Below are positions 33,861-43,965 of a DNA stretch of 64,000 nucleotides, piece by piece (the first letter of the stretch is position 1; the number at the start of each line of letters is the position of its first letter). The translations under genes and the position numbers were made by a program. The stretch is taken from NCBI RefSeq assembly GCF_003014495.1, contig NZ_PYGC01000012.1, positions 1 to 64,000 of the forward strand, in the 5' to 3' direction. Source of the stretch: Prolixibacter denitrificans (GTDB taxonomy: Bacteria; Bacteroidota; Bacteroidia; Bacteroidales; Prolixibacteraceae). The notes beneath the pieces are model-generated. The model was not told the origin of the DNA. It saw only the letters and a program-made list of their open reading frames with translations, and did not search any database.

Positions 33861-34622
33861 ATGATTGAAATATGTGCTATTGCTTCGGGAAGCAACGGAA
33901 ACTGCTATTATGTAGGAAACGAGATGGAGGCTGTGCTCATTGATTTGGGAATTTCGACCAAACAAGCGGTGCAGCGAATAGCAGAAAAAGGACTGAATTT
34001 GCAGAAGATTAAAGCCGTTTTTGTTTCGCATGAACATGCCGACCATGTGCGTGGCGTCAGAGTGTTTTCCAAGCGATATAGCATCCCGGTTTATTTTACG
34101 GCGCAGACTTACCTGAAACTTTCGCGACGAGTGCAACCCAACAGTCCCCGGTTTTTCAAACCCGGCGAATCGGTTACCATTGGCTCCATTACGGTTCATT
34201 CCTTTCTGAAAAATCATGATGCCGTTGAACCCTGTAGTTTCCGTATTGAATTAAATAACAAGCATATTGGTGTGTTTACCGACATCGGTGAGCCATGTGA
34301 AAATTTGCAGCAGCATTTCACGCAATGCCAGGCGGTTTTTCTGGAAACCAACTACGACGAGCCGATGCTGTTGAATGGCCCCTATCCGTATTACTTAAAG
34401 CAGCGGGTGGGTTCGAAAAATGGTCACTTATCGAACGTACAGGCACTTAATTTGGTGCAGGAGCAGGCAGGAGAGGAGCTGGGGCTCATTTTTCTTTCTC
34501 ATATCTCGGCCGAGAACAATACGCCCGAGTTGGCAATGGAGTCATTTGGTTTGATATCAGATAAATATGATGTTCGATTGACCTCGCGTCATGCACCGAC
34601 TGATGTGGTGAGAATCGATTAG
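33861..34622 (+). CDS. Metallo-beta-lactamase-fold hydrolase, YycJ/WalJ type
   Basis: The 253-residue protein shows the metal site HEHADH (VFVSHEHADHVRGV), a downstream Asp (FTDIGEP) and a C-terminal His (LFLSHIS-like). YycJ-type proteins are linked to DNA repair exonuclease activity in Firmicutes; activity here is not proven. ATG 33861 follows AAGGTAAG, a good ribosome site, and starts directly with the conserved ICAIASGSNGNCYYV. The longer frame upstream was rejected. Confidence 0.88.
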   Translation: MIEICAIASGSNGNCYYVGNEMEAVLIDLGISTKQAVQRIAEKGLNLQKIKAVFVSHEHADHVRGVRVFSKRYSIPVYFTAQTYLKLSRRVQPNSPRFFKPGESVTIGSITVHSFLKNHDAVEPCSFRIELNNKHIGVFTDIGEPCENLQQHFTQCQAVFLETNYDEPMLLNGPYPYYLKQRVGSKNGHLSNVQALNLVQEQAGEELGLIFLSHISAENNTPELAMESFGLISDKYDVRLTSRHAPTDVVRID

Positions 34623-34651
34623 TTGAGATTCATTCTTCTCTGCATTATGTA

Positions 34652-34659
34652 TATATTTG
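34652..34659 (+). promoter_or_regulatory. Possible -7 element of the fumarase gene
   Basis: TATATTTG fits the Bacteroidetes -7 consensus TAnnTTTG and lies about 80 bases upstream of the fumarase start. No matching TTTG was found at the expected -33 distance. Confidence 0.3.
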
Positions 34660-34740
34660 TTACGCTTTACAATGAACTATACGAATCTTCCGGCATAGCC
34701 GAAAGCATTCAGGATAAATAACAATATTTGGGATAAAATC

Positions 34741-36345
34741 ATGGCTGAATTTAAGTACCAAAAACCTTTTCCTGTAAAGGAAGATAAGACGCAATACCGT
34801 CTTCTGACAAAAGATTACGTTTCGACCGTAGAGTTCGACGGCCGGAAAATTCTGAAAGTGGACCCGAAAGGATTGGAATTGCTCGCACAGGAAGCAATTG
34901 CTGATGTTTCGTTTTACCTTCGTCCGGCGCACCTCGAGAAGGTGGCTAAAATTCTGGACGATCCGGAGGCGACGGATAACGACCGTTTTGTAGCCTACAC
35001 GCTGCTGAAAAACTCGGAAGTTTCGGCTAGTGGTGATTTACCGACTTGCCAGGATACCGGAACTGCCATTGTAATGGCGAAAAAAGGTGAGGATGTTTAT
35101 ACGGGTGTAGATGACGCTGAATTCCTGTCGAAAGGAATTTTTAATACCTACGGCGACCGGAACCTTCGCTACTCGCAGGTGGTGCCTTACACCATGTTCG
35201 AAGAGAAAAATACAGGAACTAACTTACCGGCGCAGATTGATGTTTACTCGAAGCCGGGTAATTCGTACGAATTTCTTTTCCTTACCAAAGGAGGTGGCTC
35301 AGCCAACAAAACGTATTTGTATCAGCAGACCAAGTCGTTGCTGAACGAAGAGTCGTTGACCAAATTCATTAAGGAGAAAATTCGCGAACTGGGAACGGCA
35401 GCATGTCCTCCGTATCACCTGGCGATTGTGATTGGTGGTACTTCTGCGGAAGGAAACCTGAAAACCGTGAAGTTAGCTTCAGCTGGTGATTTGGATAACT
35501 TACCTACCGAAGGAAATGATGGTGGACAGGCATTCCGTGATTTGGAATGGGAAGCGAAAGTGCAGAAAATGGCGGAAGAGTTTGGCATTGGCGCTCAGTT
35601 CGGCGGTAAATATTTCACCCACGACGTTCGGGTAATTCGCTTGCCACGTCATGCTGCTTCGTGTCCGGTAGGTGTGGGCGTTAGCTGTAGTGCCGACCGC
35701 AACATCAAAGCTAAAATTACAGAGGAAGGTATTTTTGTAGAGCAACTGGAAAAGAATCCGGCTCGTTTCCTTCCGGCGAAAGCCCCGGAACTAGCGCCTC
35801 CGGTTGAAATAGACTTGGATCAGCCAATGGCCGATGTGCTGAAGGAACTGACAAAATATCCGGTGAAAACCCGTTTGAATTTGAAAGGAACACTGATTGT
35901 TGCCCGCGATATCGCTCATGCGAAAATCAAAGAGATGGTCGACAAAGGTGAGCCGATGCCGGAATATTTCAAGAATCATCCGATTTATTACGCCGGACCG
36001 GCAAAAACTCCGGAAGGAATGCCGTCTGGTAGTTTTGGTCCGACCACAGCGAACCGTATGGACCCGTATGTGGACTTGTTCCAAAGCATGGGAGGATCGA
36101 TGGTTATGCTGGCTAAAGGAAACCGTTCGAAAGTTGTAACCGATGCCTGTAAAAAGCATGGCGGTTTCTACCTGGGATCGATTGGTGGACCAGCCGCTAT
36201 TCTGGCGAAGGATAACATTAAATCGGTTGAAGTGGTTGACTTCCCGGAACTGGGAATGGAAGCGGTTCGTAAGATTCGAGTTGAAAACTTCCCGGCGTTC
36301 ATCATCGTCGATGATAAAGGAAACGATTTCTTTGAAATGTTGTAA
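34741..36345 (+). CDS. fum: Fumarate hydratase, class I (4Fe-4S)
   Basis: The 534-residue single-chain enzyme interconverts fumarate and malate in the citrate cycle. The N-terminal part carries the cluster cysteines (Cys103 in [12 protein letters not shown], then GTAACPPYH and the [13 protein letters not shown] region), and the C-terminal part (about 375-534) is the beta domain with [18 protein letters not shown] and [11 protein letters not shown]-like [12 protein letters not shown]. It is oxygen sensitive, in keeping with an anaerobic or micro-aerobic life. It has its own terminator. Confidence 0.95.
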   Translation: MAEFKYQKPFPVKEDKTQYRLLTKDYVSTVEFDGRKILKVDPKGLELLAQEAIADVSFYLRPAHLEKVAKILDDPEATDNDRFVAYTLLKNSEVSASGDLPTCQDTGTAIVMAKKGEDVYTGVDDAEFLSKGIFNTYGDRNLRYSQVVPYTMFEEKNTGTNLPAQIDVYSKPGNSYEFLFLTKGGGSANKTYLYQQTKSLLNEESLTKFIKEKIRELGTAACPPYHLAIVIGGTSAEGNLKTVKLASAGDLDNLPTEGNDGGQAFRDLEWEAKVQKMAEEFGIGAQFGGKYFTHDVRVIRLPRHAASCPVGVGVSCSADRNIKAKITEEGIFVEQLEKNPARFLPAKAPELAPPVEIDLDQPMADVLKELTKYPVKTRLNLKGTLIVARDIAHAKIKEMVDKGEPMPEYFKNHPIYYAGPAKTPEGMPSGSFGPTTANRMDPYVDLFQSMGGSMVMLAKGNRSKVVTDACKKHGGFYLGSIGGPAAILAKDNIKSVEVVDFPELGMEAVRKIRVENFPAFIIVDDKGNDFFEML

Positions 36346-36368
36346 ATCGGTTTTACACGATATCACAG

Positions 36369-36398
36369 AAAGCTGCATCAAAAAGTGCAGCTTTTTTT
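36369..36398 (+). terminator. Rho-independent terminator after fum
   Basis: AAAGCTGCA (36369-36377) pairs with TGCAGCTTT (36386-36394) and continues into TTTT. Confidence 0.9.
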
Positions 36399-36433
36399 AT
36401 GTGTTTCTTAAGAAAAATAGTGTTGTCGGGTTG

Positions 36434-36452
36434 GTAACATATTGTTACTTTG
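36434..36452 (+). promoter_or_regulatory. Operator-like inverted repeat ahead of the MFS gene
   Basis: GTAAC-ATATT-GTTAC (36434-36448) is a perfect 5-5-5 inverted repeat and is followed at once by TTTG, giving a near -7 element TAcTTTG one base short of consensus. A TTG lies about 21 bases upstream. If real, a repressor here would block the promoter of the exporter gene, leaving a leader of about 130 bases. Confidence 0.35.
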
Positions 36453-36588
36453 CGGTCAACTCACATTTGTTGCTTTTTGGCTGAACGCACGTAAACATTC
36501 GGGCAACATTACGGTTATTCTCTAAGTTGTTTGCTGACCATTCCTAACTGGCGGAGTTTTGAAAATATTTTAAAAACGATTTTTCATT

Positions 36589-37968
36589 ATGGAGCAAAAT
36601 AAACGCAGTAACCGAAACATACTGCTAGTGCTTTTTGTGGGTGTTCTGATGGGAGCCCTTGACATTTCGATTGTAGGGCCGGCCATACCGTCCATCTCAA
36701 AGGACATTGCTGTCAGTCAGCGATTACTGGGATGGATTTTTTCCATCTATGTGTTGTTCAATCTCGTTGGAATCTCGCTGTTTGCCAAGCTTTCCGACCG
36801 ATTTGGACGAAGAAGCATCTACATGCTTTCCGTCTTCTTGTTTGCCGTCGGCTCACTTATTGTCGCGCTTTCGCATACGTTCGATATGTTGATGGTGGGA
36901 CGCGCTGTGCAGGGATTTGGTTCCAGCGGTATTTTTCCGGTAGCATCGGCCGTAGTGGGAGATGTATTCCCTCCTGAAAAAAGGGGACGGATTCTCGGCC
37001 TTATCGGTGCTGTTTTCGGACTGGCGTTCATTATAGGGCCGGTCATTGCCGGAACAATGCTGTCGTTCTTCTCCTGGAACTACCTTTTCTTGATCAATCT
37101 GCCAATTGCAGCTCTTATTATGTGGGGGAGTTTCCGCATTTTGCCCAATAAAAGAATCGAAAGCTCGACGGTGCTCGACTGGAAAGGAATCGTTTTGCTG
37201 GGGCTTTTACTCGGCGCCTTTGCGTTGGGAATTAACCGTACTAGCACATCGGGATTCTTCAGTAGTTTGGCTTCGATGCGGGTTTTGCCCTTTTTAGTGG
37301 CATCAGTAGCCTTGCTTTTTGTGTTCGTTCGTATTGAAAAAGACGCACAAAATCCGGTGGTTCGGGTGAACATGTTTCGAAGCCGGCAAATTCGCCTGGT
37401 AGCACTTATCGCTTTTGGTACAGGCGTTTTGCAGGCATCGTTTGTGTTTGTTCCCGATTTCGTGGTCGATGTATTCGGAGTCACTTCGGCGAAAGCCAGC
37501 TTTATGCTATTACCGGCTGTTCTGGCCATTGCAGTTGGCTCGCCTTTGTTTGGCCGCATGCTCGATGCCGTTGGTTCACGTGTGGTTATACTGATTGGTT
37601 TGGTCATTGCTATTGTGGGTTATTACCTGATGCACGAAGTGGAAGGCAGTCGTAGCTTCTTCTATTTGGCAGGTGCCTTAATTGGACTAGGACTTTCCGT
37701 TCCATCAGGTAGTTCGTTGCGTTACATCATGCTGAATGAAGTTTCGGCAGCGGAACGGGCAACAACGCAGGGATTGGTAACCATCTTCATCAGTATTGGA
37801 CAGATGTTGGGCGGTGCTATCATTGGGGCAATAACTGCATCAGAAGAAGGTATCAAAGGTTATCAGAATTTGTTTTTCTACCTGGCGGTGATGATTCTGG
37901 TGATGACCTTATTTTCCGTTCGTTTAAAAAGCCGCAAAGTGGAACTGGCAACCAGCGTTCGGGAATAA
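36589..37968 (+). CDS. MFS exporter, DHA2-like
   Basis: The 459-residue inner-membrane protein has about 13-14 helices. MFS motif A is seen in FAKLSDRFGRRSIY, the antiporter motif C in GAVFGLAFIIGPVIAG, and motif D1-like LMGALDISIVGPAIPSIS at the N-terminus. It probably exports a drug or metabolite with proton exchange. It is a single gene followed by a bidirectional terminator. The substrate is unknown. Confidence 0.9.
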   Translation: MEQNKRSNRNILLVLFVGVLMGALDISIVGPAIPSISKDIAVSQRLLGWIFSIYVLFNLVGISLFAKLSDRFGRRSIYMLSVFLFAVGSLIVALSHTFDMLMVGRAVQGFGSSGIFPVASAVVGDVFPPEKRGRILGLIGAVFGLAFIIGPVIAGTMLSFFSWNYLFLINLPIAALIMWGSFRILPNKRIESSTVLDWKGIVLLGLLLGAFALGINRTSTSGFFSSLASMRVLPFLVASVALLFVFVRIEKDAQNPVVRVNMFRSRQIRLVALIAFGTGVLQASFVFVPDFVVDVFGVTSAKASFMLLPAVLAIAVGSPLFGRMLDAVGSRVVILIGLVIAIVGYYLMHEVEGSRSFFYLAGALIGLGLSVPSGSSLRYIMLNEVSAAERATTQGLVTIFISIGQMLGGAIIGAITASEEGIKGYQNLFFYLAVMILVMTLFSVRLKSRKVELATSVRE

Positions 37969-38007
37969 GAAGAAGATTATTCAGCCGAAAGGCTGGTGAA
38001 AAATAAA

Positions 38008-38038
38008 TAGCCCAACTTCCGATGAGGAAGTTGGGCTA
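38008..38038. terminator. Bidirectional terminator between MFS and trhO genes
   Basis: TAGCCCAACTTCC (38008-38020), loop GATGA, GGAAGTTGGGCTA (38026-38038) is a perfect 13 bp stem. T/A-rich flanks on both sides suit the two convergent genes. Confidence 0.85.
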
Positions 38039-38078
38039 AACTTTTATGATATGTTGGAAATCTAGGTGGTTTTCCTTT

Positions 38079-39140
38079 TTATTCTGAAACAGTTTCCTGT
38101 TCTATCTGCTCACTCTCCAGTTTCTTTTTCAAGCCGAGACTGACGCGATTTCGTTTCCGGTTTCCGAATTGATACTCTTTTTTCCGTGCACCGGTATTTT
38201 TATCCGGATCATGTTTCTCATCACGACATTCGTCTGAACAGCAACCATCGTATTGAGCAGCACATTCAGGGCACTGAATGAAGAGCAGGTGGCAGGCGTT
38301 ATTGGCACAATTCGTATGCGTGTCGCACGGTTTTCCACACTGGTGGCAATGCGAAATGATTTGACCATCGACACTTTCGCCCAGACGTTCGTCGAACACA
38401 AAGTTCTTTCCGACAAAACGTGACGGAAGGTTCTCCGTTTTGATCTGCCGTGCATATTCCAAAATTCCGCCGTGCAACTGATTCACGTCGTTGAAACCAA
38501 AATGACGCAGATAAGCGCTTGCTTTTTCGCAGCGGATGCCTCCGGTACAGTACAGCAGAATCTTCTCGTCTTTTTTATCCTGCAATTGCTCAACTACCAT
38601 CTCAATTTCCTCACGGAAAGTGTCGGCTTCCGGGCAAATAGCGCCTTCGAAATGACCAATCTCGCTTTCGTAGAAGTTGCGCATATCCACGATGATGGTA
38701 TCGTCTTTACCAGCTAATTCGTGGAATTCCAGCGCACTCAAATGGTTACCTACATTGGTTACATCAAATGTGCGTTCGTCGAGGCCGTCGGCTACAATCT
38801 TCGGGCGCACCTTGATGGTGAGTTTGTAGAAGGATTTGCCGTCGTCTTCAATGGCATATTTGATAGGGATGTCTTTCAACAAATCGAATTTGGTCAGCGT
38901 TTTCAGGAAGGCTTCCATGTTGTGTTCAGGTACGCTCATTTGTGCGTTGATGCCTTCGCGCGCGACGTAAATACGACCGAAACATTCCAGGGGGAACCAT
39001 TCACGATACAGTTGATCACGGATTTCACCCGGGTTGTCGATGTAATGATAACGGTAAAACGAAATGGTTTTCCGGTTAAACGTTTCCGCCATCAATTGCT
39101 TCTTCAGCTCTTCTTTGTTAATTCGATTGTAGAGAAACAT
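38079..39140 (-). CDS. trhO: tRNA uridine-34 hydroxylase (rhodanese-like)
   Basis: The 353-residue TrhO (UPF0176/YceA) makes 5-hydroxyuridine at tRNA wobble position 34 with oxygen. The N-terminal acylphosphatase-like domain is at about 22-115, and the rhodanese domain (about 130-240) has the active Cys198 in [14 protein letters not shown] long C-terminal tail carries many Cys in CxxC pairs ([24 protein letters not shown]), likely a zinc site. ATG 39140 starts with MFLYNRI, as usual in this group. Confidence 0.92.
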   Translation of the reverse strand: MFLYNRINKEELKKQLMAETFNRKTISFYRYHYIDNPGEIRDQLYREWFPLECFGRIYVAREGINAQMSVPEHNMEAFLKTLTKFDLLKDIPIKYAIEDDGKSFYKLTIKVRPKIVADGLDERTFDVTNVGNHLSALEFHELAGKDDTIIVDMRNFYESEIGHFEGAICPEADTFREEIEMVVEQLQDKKDEKILLYCTGGIRCEKASAYLRHFGFNDVNQLHGGILEYARQIKTENLPSRFVGKNFVFDERLGESVDGQIISHCHQCGKPCDTHTNCANNACHLLFIQCPECAAQYDGCCSDECRDEKHDPDKNTGARKKEYQFGNRKRNRVSLGLKKKLESEQIEQETVSE

Positions 39141-39243
39141 CTTATTAAAATGTGGTCTAAATTAATATAGTGCAAAGGTAGTTTTTCCGCGAATTTTCAC
39201 AAATAACTTTTTAGTCGTCAACGAGCTAATTGGACGCATAAAA

Positions 39244-39267
39244 AACCGTACCCTGAAGGATACGGTT
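39244..39267 (-). terminator. Terminator of the efflux operon
   Basis: AACCGTA (39244-39250) pairs with TACGGTT (39261-39267). On the minus strand it is followed by TTTTTATG, just after the tolC-like stop. Confidence 0.85.
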
Positions 39268-39304
39268 CCGCTTACGTTGGTGGAGGACAATCTCCTCCGG
39301 AAAG

Positions 39305-40648
39305 TTACTCATACATGCGATCGCCAATGGATGCCTGTAGGTCGTATATGCTTAGTGCATAGTCAATTTCTGATTTTAGCAGCAATAACCGGCTGTTCGA
39401 TACCGCAGTGGTGGCGTCGAGCAAATCGAGGTTGGTTATGGAGCCAGCCTTGAAACTGGTTTCAGCCAGTGAAAATGCGTCTCTTGCCTGCTTCAGCTGA
39501 AGTTTGAATTGCTGCACCTTATGAGCCGCAGTTTCGACGTTGGCGGAACTTTTAATTACATCGCTTGCCACTTCACGTTGCATTCGCTCCGTTTCGTAAA
39601 CCGAACTTTGTATGCCCGATTTGGCAAGTAGTTGTTGGTTTTTATTCCGGTTGGCGTCAAAAATCGGGATATGCAAATCCAGGCCTACCGCATAATTGGG
39701 TTTGAGCTGATAAAGGCTTGGAATATAACCGTCTTTCGCGCCGGCTGAAACAAAAGCCCGCAGGTTCGGTGTATTCTTCGACTTGATCAGATTCAGGTTC
39801 AACTCGGCCAGGCGCGTTTTCTCGCGGGCAATTTTCATCTCGTCACGGTTACGGACCGCCATATTAATCATGGTGTCTGCCACCAGGTGCTGAGGATGAT
39901 CGACTGTTAGTTTTTCTTTGACAAAGTGACGTTTGGTTTCCGGTTCACCCAACAGTGTGTTTAAGACCGCTTGTTGGATACGGATAGAGGCCAGAATATC
40001 AAGCTTTTGGCTTTTTACTCCTGATATTTTCACTTTCGTGGAAAGTGCTTCATATTGCGTTGCCGAACCAGTTTCCATCTTTTTGTTGATGAAATCGAGG
40101 TGACGTTGCAAATTGGCCAACTGCTCGTTTTTGATGTCGATGGCTTCCTGCAGGAAAAGCAAACTATAGTAAGTATGCACTGCCCGGATGGACAGTTGCT
40201 GCTTCACTTGCTCCAACGTTTGTTTACCCAGCTGCTTGCTCTCTTGCTGAAATGCTATATTCGCCGCTGTTTTACCAAAATCGGAGATGGACTGGCTGAC
40301 ATCGATGGTTGCCGAATAGTTATCGCTCGGATTCATCTGAATTTCACCCATTCCCGGAATGCTGAATTTGGTTACCGGCCCGATATGCGAGTAACTGGCA
40401 TTGGCACTTACGTTGGGGTAATGTCCCGACCGAGCCAATTCAATCTGTGTATCGGCTCTTTTGATGGCTTCTTCTGCTTCTTTTACCGAAGGGTAACTGC
40501 TGACCACCCTGCTGATAATGCTGTCCAGCGAGAGTGAGTCGGCTGGTGAAGTTTCCATCGCAACCGTTTCAGTCTGTGCACTCAGTTGCTGCGAAAATGC
40601 CATCACTATGCCGATGAGCAATGGTAATATATGGTTTTTCTTAATCAT
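39305..40648 (-). CDS. TolC-family outer-membrane efflux channel
   Basis: The 447-residue protein has a signal peptide (to about residue 24) and two TolC-type repeats of long periplasmic helices with beta strands. Typical phrases are NYSATIDVSQSISDFGKTAAN and the second-repeat IPIFDANRNKNQQL. It is last in the operon tetR-emrA-emrB-tolC and overlaps the emrB stop by eight bases. It provides the outer-membrane exit duct of the pump. Confidence 0.92.
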   Translation of the reverse strand: MIKKNHILPLLIGIVMAFSQQLSAQTETVAMETSPADSLSLDSIISRVVSSYPSVKEAEEAIKRADTQIELARSGHYPNVSANASYSHIGPVTKFSIPGMGEIQMNPSDNYSATIDVSQSISDFGKTAANIAFQQESKQLGKQTLEQVKQQLSIRAVHTYYSLLFLQEAIDIKNEQLANLQRHLDFINKKMETGSATQYEALSTKVKISGVKSQKLDILASIRIQQAVLNTLLGEPETKRHFVKEKLTVDHPQHLVADTMINMAVRNRDEMKIAREKTRLAELNLNLIKSKNTPNLRAFVSAGAKDGYIPSLYQLKPNYAVGLDLHIPIFDANRNKNQQLLAKSGIQSSVYETERMQREVASDVIKSSANVETAAHKVQQFKLQLKQARDAFSLAETSFKAGSITNLDLLDATTAVSNSRLLLLKSEIDYALSIYDLQASIGDRMYE

Positions 40649-42272
40649 GATTCACTCGATTTTTTGCTTCCAATTTTTTCCTTGTATGTAACCAGAAAAC
40701 CGGTATTCCTCCTATCAAAGTAATGATAGCGGCTATTAAAAAGTCATCATCAATTCCCTGGACAAATGCTTCACTGCTCACATGACCTATCAGTACTGAT
40801 TTGGCCTGCATGGCAGCGGTTCCGAGAGAACTTCCGGTGGTATGCTGAATATAGTTGGTCAGACCGTGAGTTACCTGCTTAAAAGTTTCCGAGTTTGCAT
40901 TCAATGCTCCACCATAGATCGTAGTGTGAAATTTTATCCTGGAAGATAGAAGAGTTGCCAGAATTGCTACACCGAAACTACCTCCCAACTGTCGAATTAC
41001 GTTGAACAGACCGGATGCTTGCGCCATTTGGTGCCTCGGAATCTCGAGCAGCGAAATAGCACTCAGCGGGGTAAAGATGATACCCATCGCCAGCCCACGG
41101 ATATACAGTGAAGTCATAATGTAGTTGTGCTCTGTCAGCCTCGAAAACAAACTGTTTAGATAGAAGCTAAGAGCCAGCAGGATAATTCCCAGGACAACGG
41201 GAATTTTTGCGTTGTATTTGTCTGCGAAACTACCGGCAATTGGCGATGCTGCTCCCTGGATAAATCCGATAGGCAAGAAAACGGCTCCCGCCTGAATCGC
41301 TGTATACCCAAGGGAGTTTTGCAAAAACAGGGGCAACAGGAATGTACTACCGAACATCCCGATACCAAAAATGAACATGATCAGGTTGCTGATAGCAAAG
41401 TTGTAGTTCTTCAGTAGTTTCAGGTCCACCAACGGCTTATCCACTGTTAACTCAGTAATGATAAAGACGGTTAAAGCAATGGCTGAAATAGCAAAACAAA
41501 TCAGAATAAACGGAGCATGCCAGCCTTCACTATTAGTCGCTGCATTTCCTTCTGACAGAGCGTAGAGCAGTACCGGAAGAAAAATACTGACGGACAGGAA
41601 TCCTATTAAGTCGAACTTTCCCACCCGGTGATTGACGTATTCCTGTTGGATAATCATGGTGACAACCATACCGATAATTCCGACTGGCACGTTGACGTCG
41701 AACATGAGTTTCCAGCTGAAATTGTCAACCAGGTATCCTCCAATCAACGGACCGAAAGAAACGGATGCTGCGGCTGAAATAGCCCAGAATCCGAGGGCTG
41801 TTCCCCGTTGTTCCGGCGGAAATTCGCGGGTAATAATTGCCATCCCGATAGGCATTAGCGAACCTGCTCCCAATCCCTGAATAACCCGGGAAAAAATGAG
41901 CATATCCTCATTGCCCGACATTCCGCACATCATGGAACCAAAGGTGAACAGGAACAGGCCGAAGAAATACATGCGCTTGTGCCCAAAACGATCGGCAAAC
42001 CATCCGGAGGTCGGAAGCATGACGGCCATGGCGAGCATGTAAGCTGTCAGTACCCATTCTATTTTATCGATGCTCACTCCGAACGAAGCCATGATTTTCG
42101 GTAACCCCACATTGACGATGGTGGCATCCAATACCGCCATAAAGGTTCCAATCATGACATTTCCCAAAACCCACCAACGATAAAATTCGCTCTTGGGATG
42201 ATACGATGAGTCTCTGGTCCGGAGAATCCGCCTGATTCGGTGAGCAAGCGTTATTTTCCGTGGGTGGCTCAT
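40641..42272 (-). CDS. emrB: EmrB-type MFS efflux pump (DHA2, 14 helices)
   Basis: The 543-residue inner-membrane transporter has about 14 helices, with TFMAVLDATIVNVGLP at helix 1, WFADRFGHKRMY (motif A) and GPLIGGYLVDNFSW (motif C) as seen in EmrB. It drives proton-coupled drug export together with the EmrA-like adaptor and the TolC-like channel. It overlaps the emrA stop by four bases and the tolC start by eight, so translation is coupled. Confidence 0.93.
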   Translation of the reverse strand: MSHPRKITLAHRIRRILRTRDSSYHPKSEFYRWWVLGNVMIGTFMAVLDATIVNVGLPKIMASFGVSIDKIEWVLTAYMLAMAVMLPTSGWFADRFGHKRMYFFGLFLFTFGSMMCGMSGNEDMLIFSRVIQGLGAGSLMPIGMAIITREFPPEQRGTALGFWAISAAASVSFGPLIGGYLVDNFSWKLMFDVNVPVGIIGMVVTMIIQQEYVNHRVGKFDLIGFLSVSIFLPVLLYALSEGNAATNSEGWHAPFILICFAISAIALTVFIITELTVDKPLVDLKLLKNYNFAISNLIMFIFGIGMFGSTFLLPLFLQNSLGYTAIQAGAVFLPIGFIQGAASPIAGSFADKYNAKIPVVLGIILLALSFYLNSLFSRLTEHNYIMTSLYIRGLAMGIIFTPLSAISLLEIPRHQMAQASGLFNVIRQLGGSFGVAILATLLSSRIKFHTTIYGGALNANSETFKQVTHGLTNYIQHTTGSSLGTAAMQAKSVLIGHVSSEAFVQGIDDDFLIAAIITLIGGIPVFWLHTRKKLEAKNRVNHD

Positions 42273-43282
42273 TGTCGAATAATTTTAATGACTGATGACA
42301 TACCGGCCATCAGATTGAATTGACTGATTTTTTCGTTGTTGTCAGCTTTGTCAATTGATATTTTTACCGGAACACGCTGGGTTACTTTCGTGAAGTTTCC
42401 GGAAGCGTTGTTCGGCGGAATCAGCGCAAACTGCGAAGCGGTGTTCGAACCGATATAGAAAATCTTACCAAAGAAGGTGACTCCCGGATAGGCGTCGATG
42501 GTGAATTTGGCCGGTTGACCATCTTTTATTTCACCTACGCTGGTCTCTTCCAGGTAAACGGTAATCCAGTAGTCGTGGTTGTTCGAGATGGTAACAACCG
42601 ATTGACCGGGTTGCGCCATATCTCCTTGCAATAACCAACGTTTGGCAATCACTCCACTGATAGGAGCGTAAAGTTTTGTATTATCCAATGAAGCCTCAAT
42701 CACGCCCACTTGCGATTTGGCTGTATTGATGGCAGCTTTTGCACTTTTAATTTGCGATTGCGCTACCTGTAGTTGTTTTTGAGCTGCCTGGTAAGTTGCC
42801 GAAGCAGCTTCGTATGCTTTTTGCAGGTGTTCGAACTGTTCCTGCGGAATAACTCCACCTTTGAACTGTGTTTTCCCCCGTTCAAAGTCGTCTTTGCTTC
42901 GTTGCAGGTTCACTTTCAGTACTTTCAGATTTTCTTTGTTGTAGCTGTACTGTGCCTGCGCCTGAATCAATGCCGTTTGTGCCTGTTCAACAGCTGCTTC
43001 CGTCTGGTTTTTACGGGCAACCAAATCGGTGCTGTCCAGCTCAGCAAGCAGTGTTCCTTTTTCCACTGTGTCGCCTTCTTTTACGTACATTTTCTCAACG
43101 CGGCCCATCATTTTGGCGCTCACGGCCACTTTATCGGCATCAACATACGCATCATCTGTTTTAATGTAATGCGTATATTCTTTGTAATAGTGCCAACCAA
43201 TACCCAGGACGGCAACAATAACAATGGCCAGGGGAAGGTATACCCTGACTTTCTTTTTCCTGTTTTTGTTCTCGCTTGTCAT
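42269..43282 (-). CDS. emrA: EmrA/HlyD-type periplasmic adaptor
   Basis: The 337-residue membrane fusion protein has an N-terminal membrane anchor (about 13-30), a lipoyl-like half motif (VEKMYVKEGDTVEKGTLLAELDS), a long coiled-coil hairpin (about 78-195) and the second half (LYAPISGVIAKRWLLQGD). It bridges EmrB and the outer-membrane channel. It starts 19 bases after the tetR stop. Confidence 0.93.
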   Translation of the reverse strand: MTSENKNRKKKVRVYLPLAIVIVAVLGIGWHYYKEYTHYIKTDDAYVDADKVAVSAKMMGRVEKMYVKEGDTVEKGTLLAELDSTDLVARKNQTEAAVEQAQTALIQAQAQYSYNKENLKVLKVNLQRSKDDFERGKTQFKGGVIPQEQFEHLQKAYEAASATYQAAQKQLQVAQSQIKSAKAAINTAKSQVGVIEASLDNTKLYAPISGVIAKRWLLQGDMAQPGQSVVTISNNHDYWITVYLEETSVGEIKDGQPAKFTIDAYPGVTFFGKIFYIGSNTASQFALIPPNNASGNFTKVTQRVPVKISIDKADNNEKISQFNLMAGMSSVIKIIRQ

Positions 43283-43301
43283 CTATTTTATTATTGTTTT
43301 T

Positions 43302-43922
43302 TTATTTCTGAATTCCACGTATAAAAACTTCGGTAAAACGGTTGGTCTTTTCCACCAAAACAGCATATTCCTCATCGTCGAGGAAGAAGTATTCCTTGTT
43401 TTTGATGAAAGTGGTTCGAAGCCCCCGAAGGATATCGATAAAAAGCTCTGCCAACTCATCCGGATGGTCCTCCTTGAAACTGCCATTTTCCATGCCCTGT
43501 TTCAGTACATCGCTCATGATCTGAATTTCCTTGGTTTTGGAACGAATCCAGGAATCATTCATGAGTGACTTGAATTCCCTGATGTTGCTCATCTTGAATC
43601 GGCTGAGATTTAAAAAGGTGCGGAACAGTTCCATGCGGGTTTTCACAAAGTTTCGGATCATCTGATCCGGAAACTCTGACTGTTCCATATTTCGCCGGAG
43701 ATTTTTGATGAATTCATCGTGCTCCTTGTCAACAACATGAATATAGAGGTGTTCCTTGTCAGGGAAATAATAGTATAGCGAAGCTTTGGAAATCCCGAGG
43801 TCAGAAGCAATTTCACGCATTGACGTTTTTTCCAGTCCGTAAACTCCGAAACGTCGTTGTGCCGCCTCAGTTATTCTGTTGAGTTTCTCTGTATTTCCTC
43901 CAGTGTGCTTTACCTGAACCAT
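43302..43922 (-). CDS. TetR-family repressor of the efflux operon
   Basis: The 206-residue protein has an N-terminal helix-turn-helix (about 14-60, AAQRRFGVYGLEKTSMREIASDLGISKASLYYYF) and a helical ligand-binding domain. It is the first gene of the efflux operon, and an inverted repeat covers the -7 element just upstream. It most likely represses its own operon until a pump substrate binds; the ligand is unknown. Confidence 0.92.
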   Translation of the reverse strand: MVQVKHTGGNTEKLNRITEAAQRRFGVYGLEKTSMREIASDLGISKASLYYYFPDKEHLYIHVVDKEHDEFIKNLRRNMEQSEFPDQMIRNFVKTRMELFRTFLNLSRFKMSNIREFKSLMNDSWIRSKTKEIQIMSDVLKQGMENGSFKEDHPDELAELFIDILRGLRTTFIKNKEYFFLDDEEYAVLVEKTNRFTEVFIRGIQK

Positions 43923-43934
43923 TCTATTGTTCTC

Positions 43935-43965
43935 TTTGACCTTATTGTTAGAAGGGTCAAAAATA
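43935..43965 (-). promoter_or_regulatory. Operator and -7 element of the efflux operon
   Basis: TTTGACC (43935-43941) and GGTCAAA (43955-43961) form a perfect 7 bp inverted repeat with a 13-base spacer. On the minus strand TATTTTTG (43965-43958) fits the -7 consensus TAnnTTTG and shares four bases with one operator half. A bound TetR dimer would block this promoter. The site is 13 bases upstream of the repressor ATG. Confidence 0.6.

Noticed and set aside
35791-36381. A 196-codon open frame on the minus strand
   Set aside because: It is antisense to the fumarase C-terminal domain and has no recognisable motif.
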